This document shows, piece by piece, positions 22,924 through 32,705 of a stretch of DNA of 48,505 bases. The DNA comes from Streptomyces sp. TRM49041 (GTDB taxonomy: Bacteria > Actinomycetota > Actinomycetes > Streptomycetales > Streptomycetaceae), in contig NZ_VSRY01000105.1 of NCBI RefSeq assembly GCF_008271805.1, positions 1 to 48,505 on the forward strand, given 5' to 3'. The translations under genes were made by a program, and so were the position numbers. A model generated the notes under the pieces. It did no database searches and was not told where the DNA came from. It saw only the letters and a program-made list of their open reading frames with translations. How positions within the stretch are numbered: position 1 is the stretch's first letter; every line of letters begins with the position of its first letter.

Positions 22924-24012
22924 CTACCTCACGACGCCTTCGGCCTTGCCCGTGGCGGTGTCCTTGGTGGCGGACGCGGGGATGGGCAGGTCCTGCCTGA
23001 GGGCCGTCCACACCTGCTGGGCCTGGAGGTCGACGGGGACGACGCGGTTGGGGTCGACCCTGTCGTACACCACCGGGAGCGTGATCATCTGGACGTCGTC
23101 CGGGCCGAGCTCGGACAGGCCGCCCGCGAAGTCCGCGAGCTCCTTGACGCCGTCGAGCTCGGAGTCCGGGGTGATCGCCTTGGTGGCGGTGTCGGCGAGG
23201 CCCCAGAGCTTCGCGGGGCTGGTGAAGACGCCGACCCGCTTGACCTGGTCGATGAACGCCTTGATGAAGGCCTGCTGGAGCTGGATACGGCCGAGGTCGC
23301 TGCCCTCGCCGACGCCCTTGCGGGTGCGGACGAGGCCGAGGGCCTGCTCGCCGTCGAGGGTGTGGGCGCCGGCGGCCAGGTCCAGGTGGCTGCTGTCGTC
23401 CTTGATCGCCTGTGTGGTGGTGATCCGCACGCCGCCGAGCTCGTCGATGAGCTTCTTGAAGCCGGTGAAGTCGACCTCGATGTAGTGGTCCATGCGGATC
23501 CCGGACATCTGCTCGACGGTCTTCACGGCGCAGGCCGGGCCACCGACCTCGTACGCGGTGTTGAACATGGCCCGGTACGCGGCCGGCACGTTCGCGCCGT
23601 CCTCGTCGGTGCACTCGGGGCGGGTGATGAGTGTGTCGCGCGGGATGGAGACGACGCCGGCCGTCCTGCGGCCCTCGTAGACGTGGACGATCATCGCCGT
23701 GTCGGAGCGGGCGCCGCCCTCGTCCCTGCCGTACGCGGAGTTGGCGCCGGAGCGGGAGTCGGAGCCGAGGACGAGGATGTCCATGGACCCGTCGTCGATG
23801 TTCTGCGGCCGGTCGTCGCCCAGCTGTGTGCTGATGTCGACGCTCTCGATGTTGCCGTCGAGCTTGACATAGGCGAATCCGAGCCCGGCTCCGCCGAGCA
23901 CGAGCAGTGCGGCCGTCGACCAGGCGACGGCGGCGAGCACGCGTCTTCCGGGCCGCTCCTCGTGGCGGCTTCCGGTGCCGCGTATTCGGCCGCCCTGCTC
24001 CTGCTCGCCCAT
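22924..24012 (-). CDS. LytR-CpsA-Psr (LCP) family cell-wall ligase
   Basis: A 362-residue membrane-anchored enzyme of the family that transfers lipid-linked glycopolymers onto peptidoglycan. A cytoplasmic Arg-rich tail is followed by one membrane helix (about 25-47) and the extracellular LCP domain. Typical motifs are [34 protein letters not shown] and [21 protein letters not shown], supplying the Arg and Asp residues that bind pyrophosphate. ATG 24012 follows CGAGGAG. It is not part of the ancestral rho-rpmE arrangement. Confidence 0.93.
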   Translation of the reverse strand: MGEQEQGGRIRGTGSRHEERPGRRVLAAVAWSTAALLVLGGAGLGFAYVKLDGNIESVDISTQLGDDRPQNIDDGSMDILVLGSDSRSGANSAYGRDEGGARSDTAMIVHVYEGRRTAGVVSIPRDTLITRPECTDEDGANVPAAYRAMFNTAYEVGGPACAVKTVEQMSGIRMDHYIEVDFTGFKKLIDELGGVRITTTQAIKDDSSHLDLAAGAHTLDGEQALGLVRTRKGVGEGSDLGRIQLQQAFIKAFIDQVKRVGVFTSPAKLWGLADTATKAITPDSELDGVKELADFAGGLSELGPDDVQMITLPVVYDRVDPNRVVPVDLQAQQVWTALRQDLPIPASATKDTATGKAEGVVR

Positions 24013-24127
24013 GGTCTCCTCGGTTCTCGTCGGTCCTGTCCGGATCGCTGCCGTAACGGCACATGGTCAGACGGTGAACGATCCGAAAGGGTTGCACAGG
24101 CTCCTGAGAGCTCCCTGGGAGAGACGT

Positions 24128-24160
24128 GTGTGCCCGCCGCGCGGGGCACGGCGGGCACAC
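24128..24160 (-). terminator. Terminator after the secreted protease gene
   Basis: GTGTGCCCGCCG and CGGCGGGCACAC form a perfect 12-bp stem with a 9-nt loop, in the 232-nt gap downstream of the minus-strand protease gene and upstream of the LCP gene. Confidence 0.75.
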
Positions 24161-24244
24161 GGGGTCTTGTCGCAGATCACAGCCAGGTCACGGCTGTACG
24201 GGTGGCCCGTACGAGCCGGGGACGGCTGTGAAGTGGATCTCTTC

Positions 24245-26035
24245 TCACCCGAAGACGTCGAACGCGTTCCAGCCGGAACCGATCCTCACGCGGGCGCTGA
24301 ACGGGGCGGTCGCCGAGGAACGGCCCGCGTAGAACCACAGTACGCCGTCCTTGTCGCGGGCCAGCAGGTCCGCGCGGCCGTCGCCGCTGACATCGCCGGT
24401 GGCGGCGTACGCGGTGTAGTTCCAGCCGCGGCCGACGTACGTCCGGGTGCCGAACGGCGCCGTCGAGGAGCCGCGGCCCGGGTAGACGTACAGCCGGCCC
24501 GAGGTGTCCCGCGCGAGCAGGTCGACCTTGCCGTCACCGGTGTAGTCGCCCTTGCCCGTGACGGTGAGGACGCCCCAGCCGGAGCCCACCCGGAGGCGGT
24601 TGTTGAACGTGCCGTCGCCGCGGCCCGCGTAGTGCCACATCACGCCCGAGGCGTCCACCGCGAGCAGGTCCGCGTTGCCGTCGCCGGTGAGGTCGCCGGG
24701 GACGGTGATGGACTTCATCACGCCCCAGCCGCCGCCGATCCGGGTCTCCTGCCAGCTGCCCGTGTCGTAGTCCGGGTGGACCCACCAGAGGTCGCCGGCC
24801 GTCGTACGGATCATGTACTCGACGTAGTTGTCGCGCTGCAGGTCGACCTGGCGGATCAGGTTCGTACCGCTCCAGTCGCCGATGGACACCCGGCCGCCGA
24901 CGCTGGTGCCCCGTGAGTAGTACTCGAACAGCTCACCGCCGGTCGTCCGGGCGAGAAGGTCCGCCCGGCCGTCGAAGTTGAGGTCCGTGTCGTCGATCCG
25001 CGGGTTGATACGGCCGACGTACGTGCTGGTCTTGGCGTACACGCTGTACGCGCCCGACTCGACGCAGTCGACGACGCCCCACGAGACGACGCCGGCGATA
25101 CGGCCGTTGACGACGAGCGGGCCGCCGGAGTCGCCGTTGCACGGCGAGACGGTACCGGAGTCCTGGCCGCTGGCGGGGTTGCCCGCGCAGACCATGTTGC
25201 CCGCGACGAAGTCCGAGCCGTAGTACGTCGAGCACGACGAGTCGGCCCGCATCGGCACGGTGGCCTTCTGCAGGGTGTCGGCGCCGTCCTGGCTGGTGGA
25301 GCTGACGCGGCCCCAGCCGTAGACGGTCGCCGGGGTGCCCGCCTTGTACGAGAGCGTGTCGGCGGCCGTGGTCACCTGCAGCGTCCTGTACGGCAGCGGG
25401 CTGTTCAGGGTCAGGACGGCGACGTCACCGTTGATGGCGGCGTCGTCGTAGTCGGGGTTGACCCACTGGCGGGCGACGCCTACGAGGGTGCCCTCGCCGG
25501 ACGTGAACAGCTTCTCCGTACCGCCGATGACGGCGCCGTTGAGGGCCCAGTCGGTGCCGTCCACGCAGTGCGCGGCGGTGAGCACCTTGTTCGGCGCGAC
25601 CAGCGAACCACCGCAGAAGAAGCCGGTGTCGGAGGCCGCGTCGTAGTAGTACAGCTGGACCATCCACGGCGCCTCGGCGATGGTCGCGTCCTGACCGCCG
25701 ATGATCTTCGGGTCGACGGTGGACGGCGAGCTGTCGGGCGCGGCCCCGGTCCCGGTCCCGTCGGCGTCCTGCGACGTGCCGTTCTCGGGTGCGTCGCCCT
25801 CGCGCGTGTCGTCCTTGCGCGCACCGCCCTCCTTGAGGACGGTCCTCACACCGTCGACCCGGGCCCGCAGCTCGTCCTGCGACGGCGTGGGCAGCTCGCG
25901 CACCGACCGGTCGCCCGGGAGCGGAGACGTGTCGGACGCCTGGGCGGGCGCGGCGCCGAGCAGCGCACCGCCCAGGGCGAGTGCGGCGGCGGCCGCGGGG
26001 AGGGCGGTACGGGCCCTCCGCTGAGCAGATGTCAC
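24245..26035 (-). CDS. Secreted trypsin-like serine protease with C-terminal FG-GAP/VCBS repeats
   Basis: A 596-residue secreted enzyme. A signal peptide (1 to about 33) ends APAQA/S. A low-complexity propeptide (about 34-109) is followed by IIGG after Lys110, a zymogen cleavage site. The S1 catalytic triad is His156 (LTAAHC), Asp204 (NGDVAVLTL) and Ser303 (CNGDSGGPL). The position equivalent to trypsin Asp189 is Ser297, so specificity for Arg/Lys is doubtful. Four FG-GAP-like repeats follow from about residue 350, each with GDxxGDGxxDLLARD, likely a beta-propeller for calcium, ligand or substrate binding. The start is GTG 26035. Confidence 0.92.
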   Translation of the reverse strand: MTSAQRRARTALPAAAAALALGGALLGAAPAQASDTSPLPGDRSVRELPTPSQDELRARVDGVRTVLKEGGARKDDTREGDAPENGTSQDADGTGTGAAPDSSPSTVDPKIIGGQDATIAEAPWMVQLYYYDAASDTGFFCGGSLVAPNKVLTAAHCVDGTDWALNGAVIGGTEKLFTSGEGTLVGVARQWVNPDYDDAAINGDVAVLTLNSPLPYRTLQVTTAADTLSYKAGTPATVYGWGRVSSTSQDGADTLQKATVPMRADSSCSTYYGSDFVAGNMVCAGNPASGQDSGTVSPCNGDSGGPLVVNGRIAGVVSWGVVDCVESGAYSVYAKTSTYVGRINPRIDDTDLNFDGRADLLARTTGGELFEYYSRGTSVGGRVSIGDWSGTNLIRQVDLQRDNYVEYMIRTTAGDLWWVHPDYDTGSWQETRIGGGWGVMKSITVPGDLTGDGNADLLAVDASGVMWHYAGRGDGTFNNRLRVGSGWGVLTVTGKGDYTGDGKVDLLARDTSGRLYVYPGRGSSTAPFGTRTYVGRGWNYTAYAATGDVSGDGRADLLARDKDGVLWFYAGRSSATAPFSARVRIGSGWNAFDVFG

Positions 26036-26222
26036 TCAGAGCTCCTCTCGAGACTGTGCGCGGGGAGGAGCAGAGCCACCGGGGTGCGTCATGGGACGGG
26101 CGTGCGCGGCCCACACAACGGCGCGGAGCCGCCCGTCGCTTCAGGGCATGGCTCCGCCAACTCAGTGGGCGTATTCGCAAATACGTTCCCCCCCACTACA
26201 AGTGCTGATCGTACAACGCGGA

Positions 26223-26256
26223 ACCGCCCCCGGTCACCGAGGTGACAGGGGGCGGT
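26223..26256 (-). terminator. rho terminator
   Basis: ACCGCCCCC and GGGGGCGGT form a 9-bp stem; inside, GTCACC and GGTGAC extend it by 6 bp after one mismatch. It begins 23 nt past the end of the minus-strand rho gene. Confidence 0.8.
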
Positions 26257-26278
26257 CCGGGGTGCCGCTGATGAGACG

Positions 26279-28420
26279 TCAGTCGTTGTTGCCGGCCGAC
26301 GGCGTCGTCTTCTGGATCTGCAGCAGGAACTCGGCGTTCGACTTGGTCTGCTTCATCTTGTCGAGGAGCAGCTCGATCGCCTGCTGCTGGTCGAGCGCGT
26401 GCAGCACCCGGCGCAGCTTCCAGACGATGCCCAGCTCCTCGTTGCCGAGCAGGATCTCCTCCTTGCGGGTACCGGACGCGTCGACGTCCACCGCGGGGAA
26501 GATGCGCTTGTCGGCGAGCTTCCGGTCGAGCTTGAGCTCCATGTTGCCGGTGCCCTTGAACTCCTCGAAGATCACCTCGTCCATGCGCGAGCCGGTGTCG
26601 ACCAGCGCGGTGGCCAGGATGGTCAGCGAGCCGCCGTCCTCGATGTTCCGCGCGGCACCGAAGAAGCGCTTCGGCGGGTACAGCGCGGTCGAGTCGACAC
26701 CACCGGACAGGATGCGGCCGGAGGCGGGGGCCGCCAGGTTGTACGCACGGCCCAGGCGGGTGATCGAGTCGAGCAGGACGACCACGTCGTGACCCAGCTC
26801 GACGAGGCGCTTGGCGCGCTCGATGGCCAGCTCGGCGACCGTGGTGTGGTCCTCGGCGGGGCGGTCGAAGGTCGAGGAGATGACCTCGCCCTTGACCGAC
26901 CGCTGCATGTCGGTGACCTCTTCCGGACGCTCGTCGACCAGGACGACCATCAGGTGGCACTCGGGGTTGTTGTGCGTGATCGCGTTGGCGACCGCCTGCA
27001 TGATCATGGTCTTGCCGGTCTTCGGCGGGGCCACGATCAGACCGCGCTGGCCCTTGCCGATCGGCGACACGAGGTCGATGATGCGCGTGGTCAGCACGCC
27101 CGGGTCGGTCTCCAGGCGGAGCCGGTCCTGCGGGTACAGCGGGGTGAGCTTGTTGAACTCGGGACGGCCGCGGCCGGAGTCGGCGGCCATGCCGTTGGCC
27201 GAGTCGAGGCGGACCAGCGCGTTGAACTTCTCGCGGCGCTCGCCCTCCTTCGGCTGGCGCACGGCACCCGTGATGTGGTCACCCTTGCGCAGGCCGTACT
27301 TGCGGACCTGGGCCAGCGACACGTACACGTCGTTCGGGCCCGGCAGGTAGCCGGAGGTCCGGATGAACGCGTAGTTGTCGAGGATGTCCAGGATGCCCGC
27401 GACCGGGATCAGGACATCGTCCTCGGAGACCTGCGGCTCACCCGCGAAGTCCTCGCGGCCACGGCGGCCACGGCGGTCGCGGTAGCGGCCACGGCGGCCG
27501 CGGCGGCCACCCGCCTCGTCGTCGTAGCCGTCGTCCTGCGGGCCCGCCTGGCCCTGCTGGGCGCCCTGGCGCTGCTGGCGCTGGCCGCCGCCCTGCTGCT
27601 CGTCGCCCTTGCCGCGCTCGCGGCGGTCCCGCTGACGGTCCCGCTGACGGTCGCGGCGGTCCCGGCGGCCGCCCTCGGCGGTGTCCACGGAGCCTTCGGC
27701 CGTACGGGCCTCGGACTGGCCGTCGGGGCGTGCCTCGGTCCGGACATCGGTACGGACGTCGGCGGTGCGGGTCTCGCCCTCGGCGGTGGGGCTGCCGGCC
27801 GCGGCGGTGGCACGGCGCCGACGGCGCTCGCCCACGGCGTCCTCACCTGCGGCGGCCCCCTGCTCGACCGCAGCGGACTGCTTCGGGGAGGGCTGGCCCG
27901 GGATCTCGATCTGCTGCTGGGCGACGGCCTTCTCGGCACGCTCGGCACGCTCGGCCTTCGGGGCCTTGTCGGCCTTCTCGGCCCGGTCCGCCTTCTCCGC
28001 CTTGTCCGCCTTCGCGGGCTTGGCGGCGGCGCTGTCGGCCGCCTGCGCGGCCTCCGTGCCCTTCTCGGCGGCCTTTCCGGCGCCCGCCGCGGCGGCCTCA
28101 TCGCCCGTACGGGTGCGGGAGGTGGTGCGCCGCTTCGGCTTGGTCTCGGCTGCGCCCGTCTCGGCGCTCTTCGGCGCGGCGCCGCCGCCTGCCTGCGCCT
28201 CCTTGATGACCTCGATCAGCTGGCTCTTGCGCATGCGCGCGGTGCCCCTGATGCCGAGGCCGGACGCGACCTGCTGCAGCTCGGCCAGGACCATGCCCTC
28301 GAGGCCGGTGCCGGAGCGGCGGCGCCGTGAGGTGGTGCCAGTGGCAGCACCTGCGGCGGGCGCGGCGGTGTCGACAGTCTTGTCGGCAGTCACGCCCATC
28401 AGATCGGTGGTGTCGCTCAC
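26279..28420 (-). CDS. rho: Transcription termination factor Rho with large N-terminal insertion
   Basis: A 713-residue Rho, an RNA-dependent ATPase helicase that ends transcription. A SAP-like Rho_N segment (about 42-75, [16 protein letters not shown]) is followed by roughly 250 residues of low-complexity insertion: first Ala/Lys/Glu-rich, then Arg/Asp/Gln/Gly-rich. The cold-shock RNA-binding domain starts near residue 335 ([19 protein letters not shown]). The ATPase core has VAPPKTGKT (about 465) and [15 protein letters not shown]. Rho proteins without the insertion are about 420 residues. GTG 28420 is chosen, with GAAGGA 6 nt upstream. Confidence 0.96.
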   Translation of the reverse strand: MSDTTDLMGVTADKTVDTAAPAAGAATGTTSRRRRSGTGLEGMVLAELQQVASGLGIRGTARMRKSQLIEVIKEAQAGGGAAPKSAETGAAETKPKRRTTSRTRTGDEAAAAGAGKAAEKGTEAAQAADSAAAKPAKADKAEKADRAEKADKAPKAERAERAEKAVAQQQIEIPGQPSPKQSAAVEQGAAAGEDAVGERRRRRATAAAGSPTAEGETRTADVRTDVRTEARPDGQSEARTAEGSVDTAEGGRRDRRDRQRDRQRDRRERGKGDEQQGGGQRQQRQGAQQGQAGPQDDGYDDEAGGRRGRRGRYRDRRGRRGREDFAGEPQVSEDDVLIPVAGILDILDNYAFIRTSGYLPGPNDVYVSLAQVRKYGLRKGDHITGAVRQPKEGERREKFNALVRLDSANGMAADSGRGRPEFNKLTPLYPQDRLRLETDPGVLTTRIIDLVSPIGKGQRGLIVAPPKTGKTMIMQAVANAITHNNPECHLMVVLVDERPEEVTDMQRSVKGEVISSTFDRPAEDHTTVAELAIERAKRLVELGHDVVVLLDSITRLGRAYNLAAPASGRILSGGVDSTALYPPKRFFGAARNIEDGGSLTILATALVDTGSRMDEVIFEEFKGTGNMELKLDRKLADKRIFPAVDVDASGTRKEEILLGNEELGIVWKLRRVLHALDQQQAIELLLDKMKQTKSNAEFLLQIQKTTPSAGNND

Positions 28421-28846
28421 GAAGGGTCCTTCCCTGGAGCGGACGTCGGCCTTCTGGCTCGGCGACCGGTTGTGCTGTCCGACCGCGGTCCTGATGTGGG
28501 AACCGTGCCGGGGCGGTGGGTCCGCCGGGGTACGGCGGCAGAAGAAATAACGTGCGTGGGTCCGGCCCGAGACCCCCTGCTCGGCCCTCCCTGGGAAAAG
28601 CGAGGGGTGATTCGCGCCGGTTCCGGAGCGTGCTCGAAACTGCTCAGGCAGGCTGCTCAGGCAGTTTGGGAGGCTCCCGGAAGAATGGTGGTCCCTGATG
28701 GGGACACGCAGCACCGCGCCACAAAGACGTCGGGTGCAGACTTGAGGTTAACACTACCGGCTCCAACAAACATTCCCCCTCTCCCACACCGGCAATCAGT
28801 GTGTGCGGCAATCCACGCCGTGGCGGGTCCCGCCGTGGCGCCTCTC
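28421..28846 (-). other. rho leader region (426 nt without a gene)
   Basis: This gap between thrB and rho is less GC-rich near 28745-28785. On the minus strand GGGAAT (28777-28772) and TGTT are separated by 18 nt, close to the GGGAAT-N18-GTT pattern of the SigR oxidative-stress sigma factor. That leaves a long untranslated leader of about 320 nt, a feature also common for rho genes. Two direct copies of CTGCCTGAGCAG-like sequence (around 28642-28667) lie in the leader. No convincing reading frame is present. Confidence 0.4.
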
Positions 28847-29764
28847 CTACGGTGCGAGCGGCAGCACGCTCGCACCCGCGGCGTCGAGGCCGAGCCGGTT
28901 GGCCGCCCAGCCCTCCCCCGCCAGCAGCGCGACCTTCTCCGCCGCGCCGTCCTCGGCCAGCGCGAGCACCGTGGGGCCCGCGCCGGAGATGACCGCGGGG
29001 ATTCCGTCCGCCCGCAGTCGGTTCACAAGAGAGATGCTCTCCGGCATGGCCGGAGCCCGGTACTCCTGGTGGAGCCGGTCCTCGGTGGCAGCCAGCAGCA
29101 GCTCGGGGCGCCTGGTCAGGGCCTCGACGAGCAGCGCGGCACGGCCGGCGTTGGTGGCGGCGTCCACATGGGGGACGGTGCGGGGCAGCAGGCCCCGGGC
29201 CGTCTCGGTCAGTACCGGCTTCGAGGGTACGAAAACCACCGGAACGACGGAACGCGCGGGATCCATCCTGATGGCGCGGGCCGCCCCGGCCTCGGTCCAG
29301 GCCAGCGTGAAGCCGCCGAGCAGGCAGGCGGCGACGTTGTCGGGGTGTCCCTCGATCTCGGTGGCGAGCTCCAGCAGCGCGGCGTCGTCGAGCCGGCTGT
29401 CGCCGCCTATCGTCACGGCGCGTGCGGCGACGATGCCCGCGCAGATGGCGGCGGAGGAGGAGCCCAGGCCGCGGCCGTGCGGGATACGGTTGGCGCAGAC
29501 CACCTCAAGGCCCCGGGGCTGTCCGCCGAGCAGGTCGAACGCGGTGCGCAGGGACCGTACGAGGAGGTGGCTCTCGTCGCGCGGGAGGGTGTCGGCGCCT
29601 TCACCGGCGATGTCGATGTGCAGCCCGGAGTCGGCGACCCGGACGACGACGTCGTCGTAGAGCCCCAGCGCGAGGCCGAGGGCGTCGAAGCCCGGGCCGA
29701 GGTTGGCGCTGGTGGCGGGGACGCGCACCCGTACGGCGGCGGCGCGGAACGCGGGACCGGCCAT
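28847..29764 (-). CDS. thrB: Homoserine kinase
   Basis: A 305-residue GHMP kinase that phosphorylates homoserine on the way to threonine. Motifs are VPATSANLGPGFDALGLAL near the N-terminus, the ATP-binding PHGRGLGSSSAA (about residues 94-105), and the C-terminal ISGAGPTVLAL. ATG 29764 is used; the ribosome binding site (GGAGAG) is more distant than usual. It follows thrC after an unusually long 411-nt gap. Confidence 0.96.
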   Translation of the reverse strand: MAGPAFRAAAVRVRVPATSANLGPGFDALGLALGLYDDVVVRVADSGLHIDIAGEGADTLPRDESHLLVRSLRTAFDLLGGQPRGLEVVCANRIPHGRGLGSSSAAICAGIVAARAVTIGGDSRLDDAALLELATEIEGHPDNVAACLLGGFTLAWTEAGAARAIRMDPARSVVPVVFVPSKPVLTETARGLLPRTVPHVDAATNAGRAALLVEALTRRPELLLAATEDRLHQEYRAPAMPESISLVNRLRADGIPAVISGAGPTVLALAEDGAAEKVALLAGEGWAANRLGLDAAGASVLPLAP

Positions 29765-30175
29765 CGCTCGTTGACTCTCCTTGATCTGGACCTGCGGGGG
29801 TGACCTGCGGGGCGGGGACGGTTCGGGGGGGGGACTGCGGCTTCCGTCAGACGTACGAGGACCCGGGGGCCGCCTCGGCAGTCACCAACGGCATCGTCAC
29901 CCGCGGCAATGCGGCGGGGTGGGTTCGGTACAGCTTATCGAAGGAAGGTTCTGCGGCGACATAGGGCGCACAGGAGGCGCACGATGCGTGTCGCGGGGCT
30001 TCTGTGCTCCTACGGCGGTTGAACTGCGCCCGCGGGCCCGGGGAGGGGCCCAAAGGGCCCCACAGAGCCCCACAGGGGTGCGGCACGCCCCTGTGGGCCC
30101 TTCCCGGCGCTTCGGCGCCGACCGCGGCGTCGAAGCGCCGAAGCCCCGCCGACCGCGCGTCCGGCGGCGATGGCG
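29765..30175 (-). other. thrC-thrB intergenic region with hairpins (411 nt)
   Basis: No gene is evident. Close to thrC, CGGCGC-TTCG-GCGCCG (30105-30120) is a perfect hairpin and a 10-bp stem (30069-30078 with 30088-30097, CCCACAGGGG/CCCCTGTGGG) lies beyond it. Together they look like a terminator or attenuator ending the hom-thrC transcript, so thrB may have its own promoter between about 29790 and 29990, where the sequence is less structured. Confidence 0.5.
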
Positions 30176-31246
30176 TCAGGCGAGGCCGAGCCGCTCGGCG
30201 GCCGCGGCGGCGTCGACGGGGACGGTGACGGGCTGGGGCGCTCCGGCGACGGCCCAGTCGGGGTCCTTGAGGCCGTTGCCGGTGACGGTGCAGACGACGG
30301 TCTGGCCCGGGTCGACCTTGCCCTGCTCCGCGGCCTTCAGCAGGCCGGCCACGGACGCGGCGGACGCGGGCTCGACGAAGACGCCCTCCTGGGCGGCCAA
30401 CAGACGGTAGGCCCGCAGGATCTCACGGTCCGTCACCTCGTCGATGAGGCCGCCGGACTCGTCGCGGGCGGCGAGCGCGTACTGCCAGGAGGCCGGGTTG
30501 CCGATACGGATCGCGGTGGCGATGGTCGACGGGTCCTTGACGACCTCGCCGCGCACGATGGGCGCGGACCCGGACGCCTGGAAGCCCCACATGCGCGGCC
30601 TGCGCGTGGACATGCCGTCCGTGGCGTACTCGCTGTAGCCCTTCCAGTACGCGGTGATGTTGCCGGCGTTGCCGACGGGCAGAACGTGGATGTCGGGGGC
30701 GTCGCCGAGCATGTCCACGATCTCGAACGAGGCGGTCTTCTGGCCCTCGATACGGACCGGGTTGACCGAGTTGACGAGCGCCACCGGGTAGCTCTCGGAG
30801 AGGGCGCGCGCCAGCGTGAGGCAGTCGTCGAAGTTGCCGTCGACCTGCAGGATCTTCGCGCCGTGGACCAGAGCCTGCCCCATCTTGCCGAGCGCGATCT
30901 TGCCCTGTGGGACGAGAACGGCGGAGACCATCCCGGCCCGTACCGCGTAGGCGGCGGCGGAGGCCGAGGTGTTGCCGGTGGAGGCGCAGATGACGGCCTG
31001 GGCGCCCTCCTCCTTGGCCCGCGTGATGGCCATGGTCATGCCGCGGTCCTTGAAGGAGCCGGTGGGGTTGGCACCCTCGACCTTCAGGTGCACCTCGCAT
31101 CCCGTGCGCTCGGAGAGGACCCGAGCGGGGACGAGCGGCGTACCGCCCTCACGGAGCGTGACGACGGGCGTCGTGTCCGTGACCGGAAGGCGGTCCCGGT
31201 ATTCCTCGATGATGCCGCGCCACTGGTGGGTGCCCTTGCTGGTCAT
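30176..31246 (-). CDS. thrC: Threonine synthase
   Basis: A 356-residue PLP enzyme converting O-phosphohomoserine to threonine. The PLP-Lys motif is [11 protein letters not shown] (Lys near residue 66) and the phosphate-binding loop is [26 protein letters not shown] is a second cofactor-binding loop. The short length is typical of the actinobacterial form. ATG 31246 lies 6 nt after the hom stop with AAGGA spanning the junction, so the two genes are co-transcribed and coupled. Confidence 0.97.
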   Translation of the reverse strand: MTSKGTHQWRGIIEEYRDRLPVTDTTPVVTLREGGTPLVPARVLSERTGCEVHLKVEGANPTGSFKDRGMTMAITRAKEEGAQAVICASTGNTSASAAAYAVRAGMVSAVLVPQGKIALGKMGQALVHGAKILQVDGNFDDCLTLARALSESYPVALVNSVNPVRIEGQKTASFEIVDMLGDAPDIHVLPVGNAGNITAYWKGYSEYATDGMSTRRPRMWGFQASGSAPIVRGEVVKDPSTIATAIRIGNPASWQYALAARDESGGLIDEVTDREILRAYRLLAAQEGVFVEPASAASVAGLLKAAEQGKVDPGQTVVCTVTGNGLKDPDWAVAGAPQPVTVPVDAAAAAERLGLA

Positions 31247-31252
31247 GGGTCC

Positions 31253-32599
31253 TTACTCCCCTTCAACACGCATGATGCTGGCGACACCGCGCACGGTGTC
31301 GAGCTCGCGCAGCGCCGCGACGGTCCCGGAGAGGGCGGCGTCCGGCGCGCGGTGGGTGACGACGACAAGGGATGCCTCGCCGCCCTCCCGTCGCCCTCCG
31401 CCGCCCTGCTCGAAGGCGACTTCGTCGCCGCTGCTCTGATTTCTGCCCTGCTGGCGGACGGTGTCGATCGACACGCCGTGCTCGGCGAAGACCGTGGCGA
31501 CCTGGGCGAGGACGCCCGGCTTGTCGGCCACGTCGAGGCTGATGTGGTACCGCGTGACGACCTCGCCCATGGGGCTCACGGGCAGCTGGGTGTACGCGGA
31601 GTCGCCGGGCCCCGTCGCGTCGCTGAGGCGGTTGCGGCAGACGGCGACGAGGTCGCCGAGTACGGCCGAGGCGGTCGGCGAACCGCCGGCGCCCGGGCCG
31701 TAGAACATGAGCTGCCCGGCCGCCTCGGACTCGACGAACACGGCGTTGTAGGCGCCGCGGACGGAGGCGAGCGGGTGGCTGAGCGGGATCATCGCGGGGT
31801 GCACACGCGCGGTGACGGACTCGCCGTCGGCGGCGCGCTCGCAGATGGCGAGCAGTTTGATGGTGCAGCCCATGCGTTTGGCGGAGGCGAAGTCGGCGGC
31901 GGTGACCTCGGTCATGCCCTCGCGGTACACGTCGTCGAGTCGTACGCGGGTGTGGAAGGCGATACCGGCGAGGATCGCGGCCTTGGCCGCGGCGTCGAAC
32001 CCCTCGACGTCGGCGGTCGGGTCGGCCTCGGCGTACCCCAGGGCGGTCGCCTCGTCCAGCGCCTCGGAGTACCCCGCCCCGGAGGTGTCCATCTTGTCGA
32101 GGATGAAGTTGGTGGTCCCGTTCACGATGCCCAGGACGCGGTTGACCTTGTCCCCGGCGAGGGACTCCCTCAGCGGCCGGATGAGCGGAATGGCCCCGGC
32201 GACGGCTGCCTCGTAATAGAGATCCCGCCCTTGCTCCTCGGCGGCGGCGTGCAGCGCGGCGCCGTCCTGGGCGAGGAGCGCCTTGTTGGCGGAGACCACG
32301 GAGGCGCCGTGCTCGAAGGCGGTGGTGATGAGCGTACGGGCGGGCTCGACACCTCCGATGACCTCGACGACGACGTCGATGTCCCCGCGCTTGACGAGGG
32401 CCGTGGCGTCGGTGGTGATCAGCTCGGGGTCGATGCCCTCGCGGACCTTGGAGGGTCGGCGGACGGCGACGCCGGCGAGTTCGACCGGGGCGCCGATGCG
32501 CGCGGCGAGGTCGTCGGCGTGCGTCGTCATGATGCGCGCCACCTCGGAGCCGACCACTCCACAGCCCAGCAGCGCCACCTTCAGCGGACGCGTACGCAT
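31253..32599 (-). CDS. hom: Homoserine dehydrogenase
   Basis: A 448-residue NAD(P)H enzyme reducing aspartate semialdehyde to homoserine, the branch point to threonine and methionine. The N-terminal nucleotide fold is VALLGCGVVGSEVA. Catalytic-domain motifs are VVSANKALLA, NGTTNFILDKM and ALGYAEADPTADVEGFDAA. A C-terminal ACT domain (about 350-448, ISLDVADKPGVLAQVATVF) is the usual threonine feedback site; it carries a Gly/Arg-rich loop (GGGGRREGG). Start ATG 32599 is chosen; ATG 32602 just upstream is equally possible, with GAGG before both. Confidence 0.96.
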   Translation of the reverse strand: MRTRPLKVALLGCGVVGSEVARIMTTHADDLAARIGAPVELAGVAVRRPSKVREGIDPELITTDATALVKRGDIDVVVEVIGGVEPARTLITTAFEHGASVVSANKALLAQDGAALHAAAEEQGRDLYYEAAVAGAIPLIRPLRESLAGDKVNRVLGIVNGTTNFILDKMDTSGAGYSEALDEATALGYAEADPTADVEGFDAAAKAAILAGIAFHTRVRLDDVYREGMTEVTAADFASAKRMGCTIKLLAICERAADGESVTARVHPAMIPLSHPLASVRGAYNAVFVESEAAGQLMFYGPGAGGSPTASAVLGDLVAVCRNRLSDATGPGDSAYTQLPVSPMGEVVTRYHISLDVADKPGVLAQVATVFAEHGVSIDTVRQQGRNQSSGDEVAFEQGGGGRREGGEASLVVVTHRAPDAALSGTVAALRELDTVRGVASIMRVEGE

Positions 32600-32705
32600 C
32601 ATCCGACCTCGTTTCCTGTCCTTCTTCGTATTTCTACGGTGGTCCAGTCTCACTCACCGGACGGAAGTTTCTATCCCCCGTCCGGATCCTGAGACATCTA
32701 TTTCA

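Noticed and set aside
22520..24160. Long minus-strand frame joining L31 to an Arg/Pro-rich N-terminal part
   Set aside because: Only its last 75 codons are rpmE, with its own TTG start and ribosome binding site. The rest is the shadow of the LCP gene.
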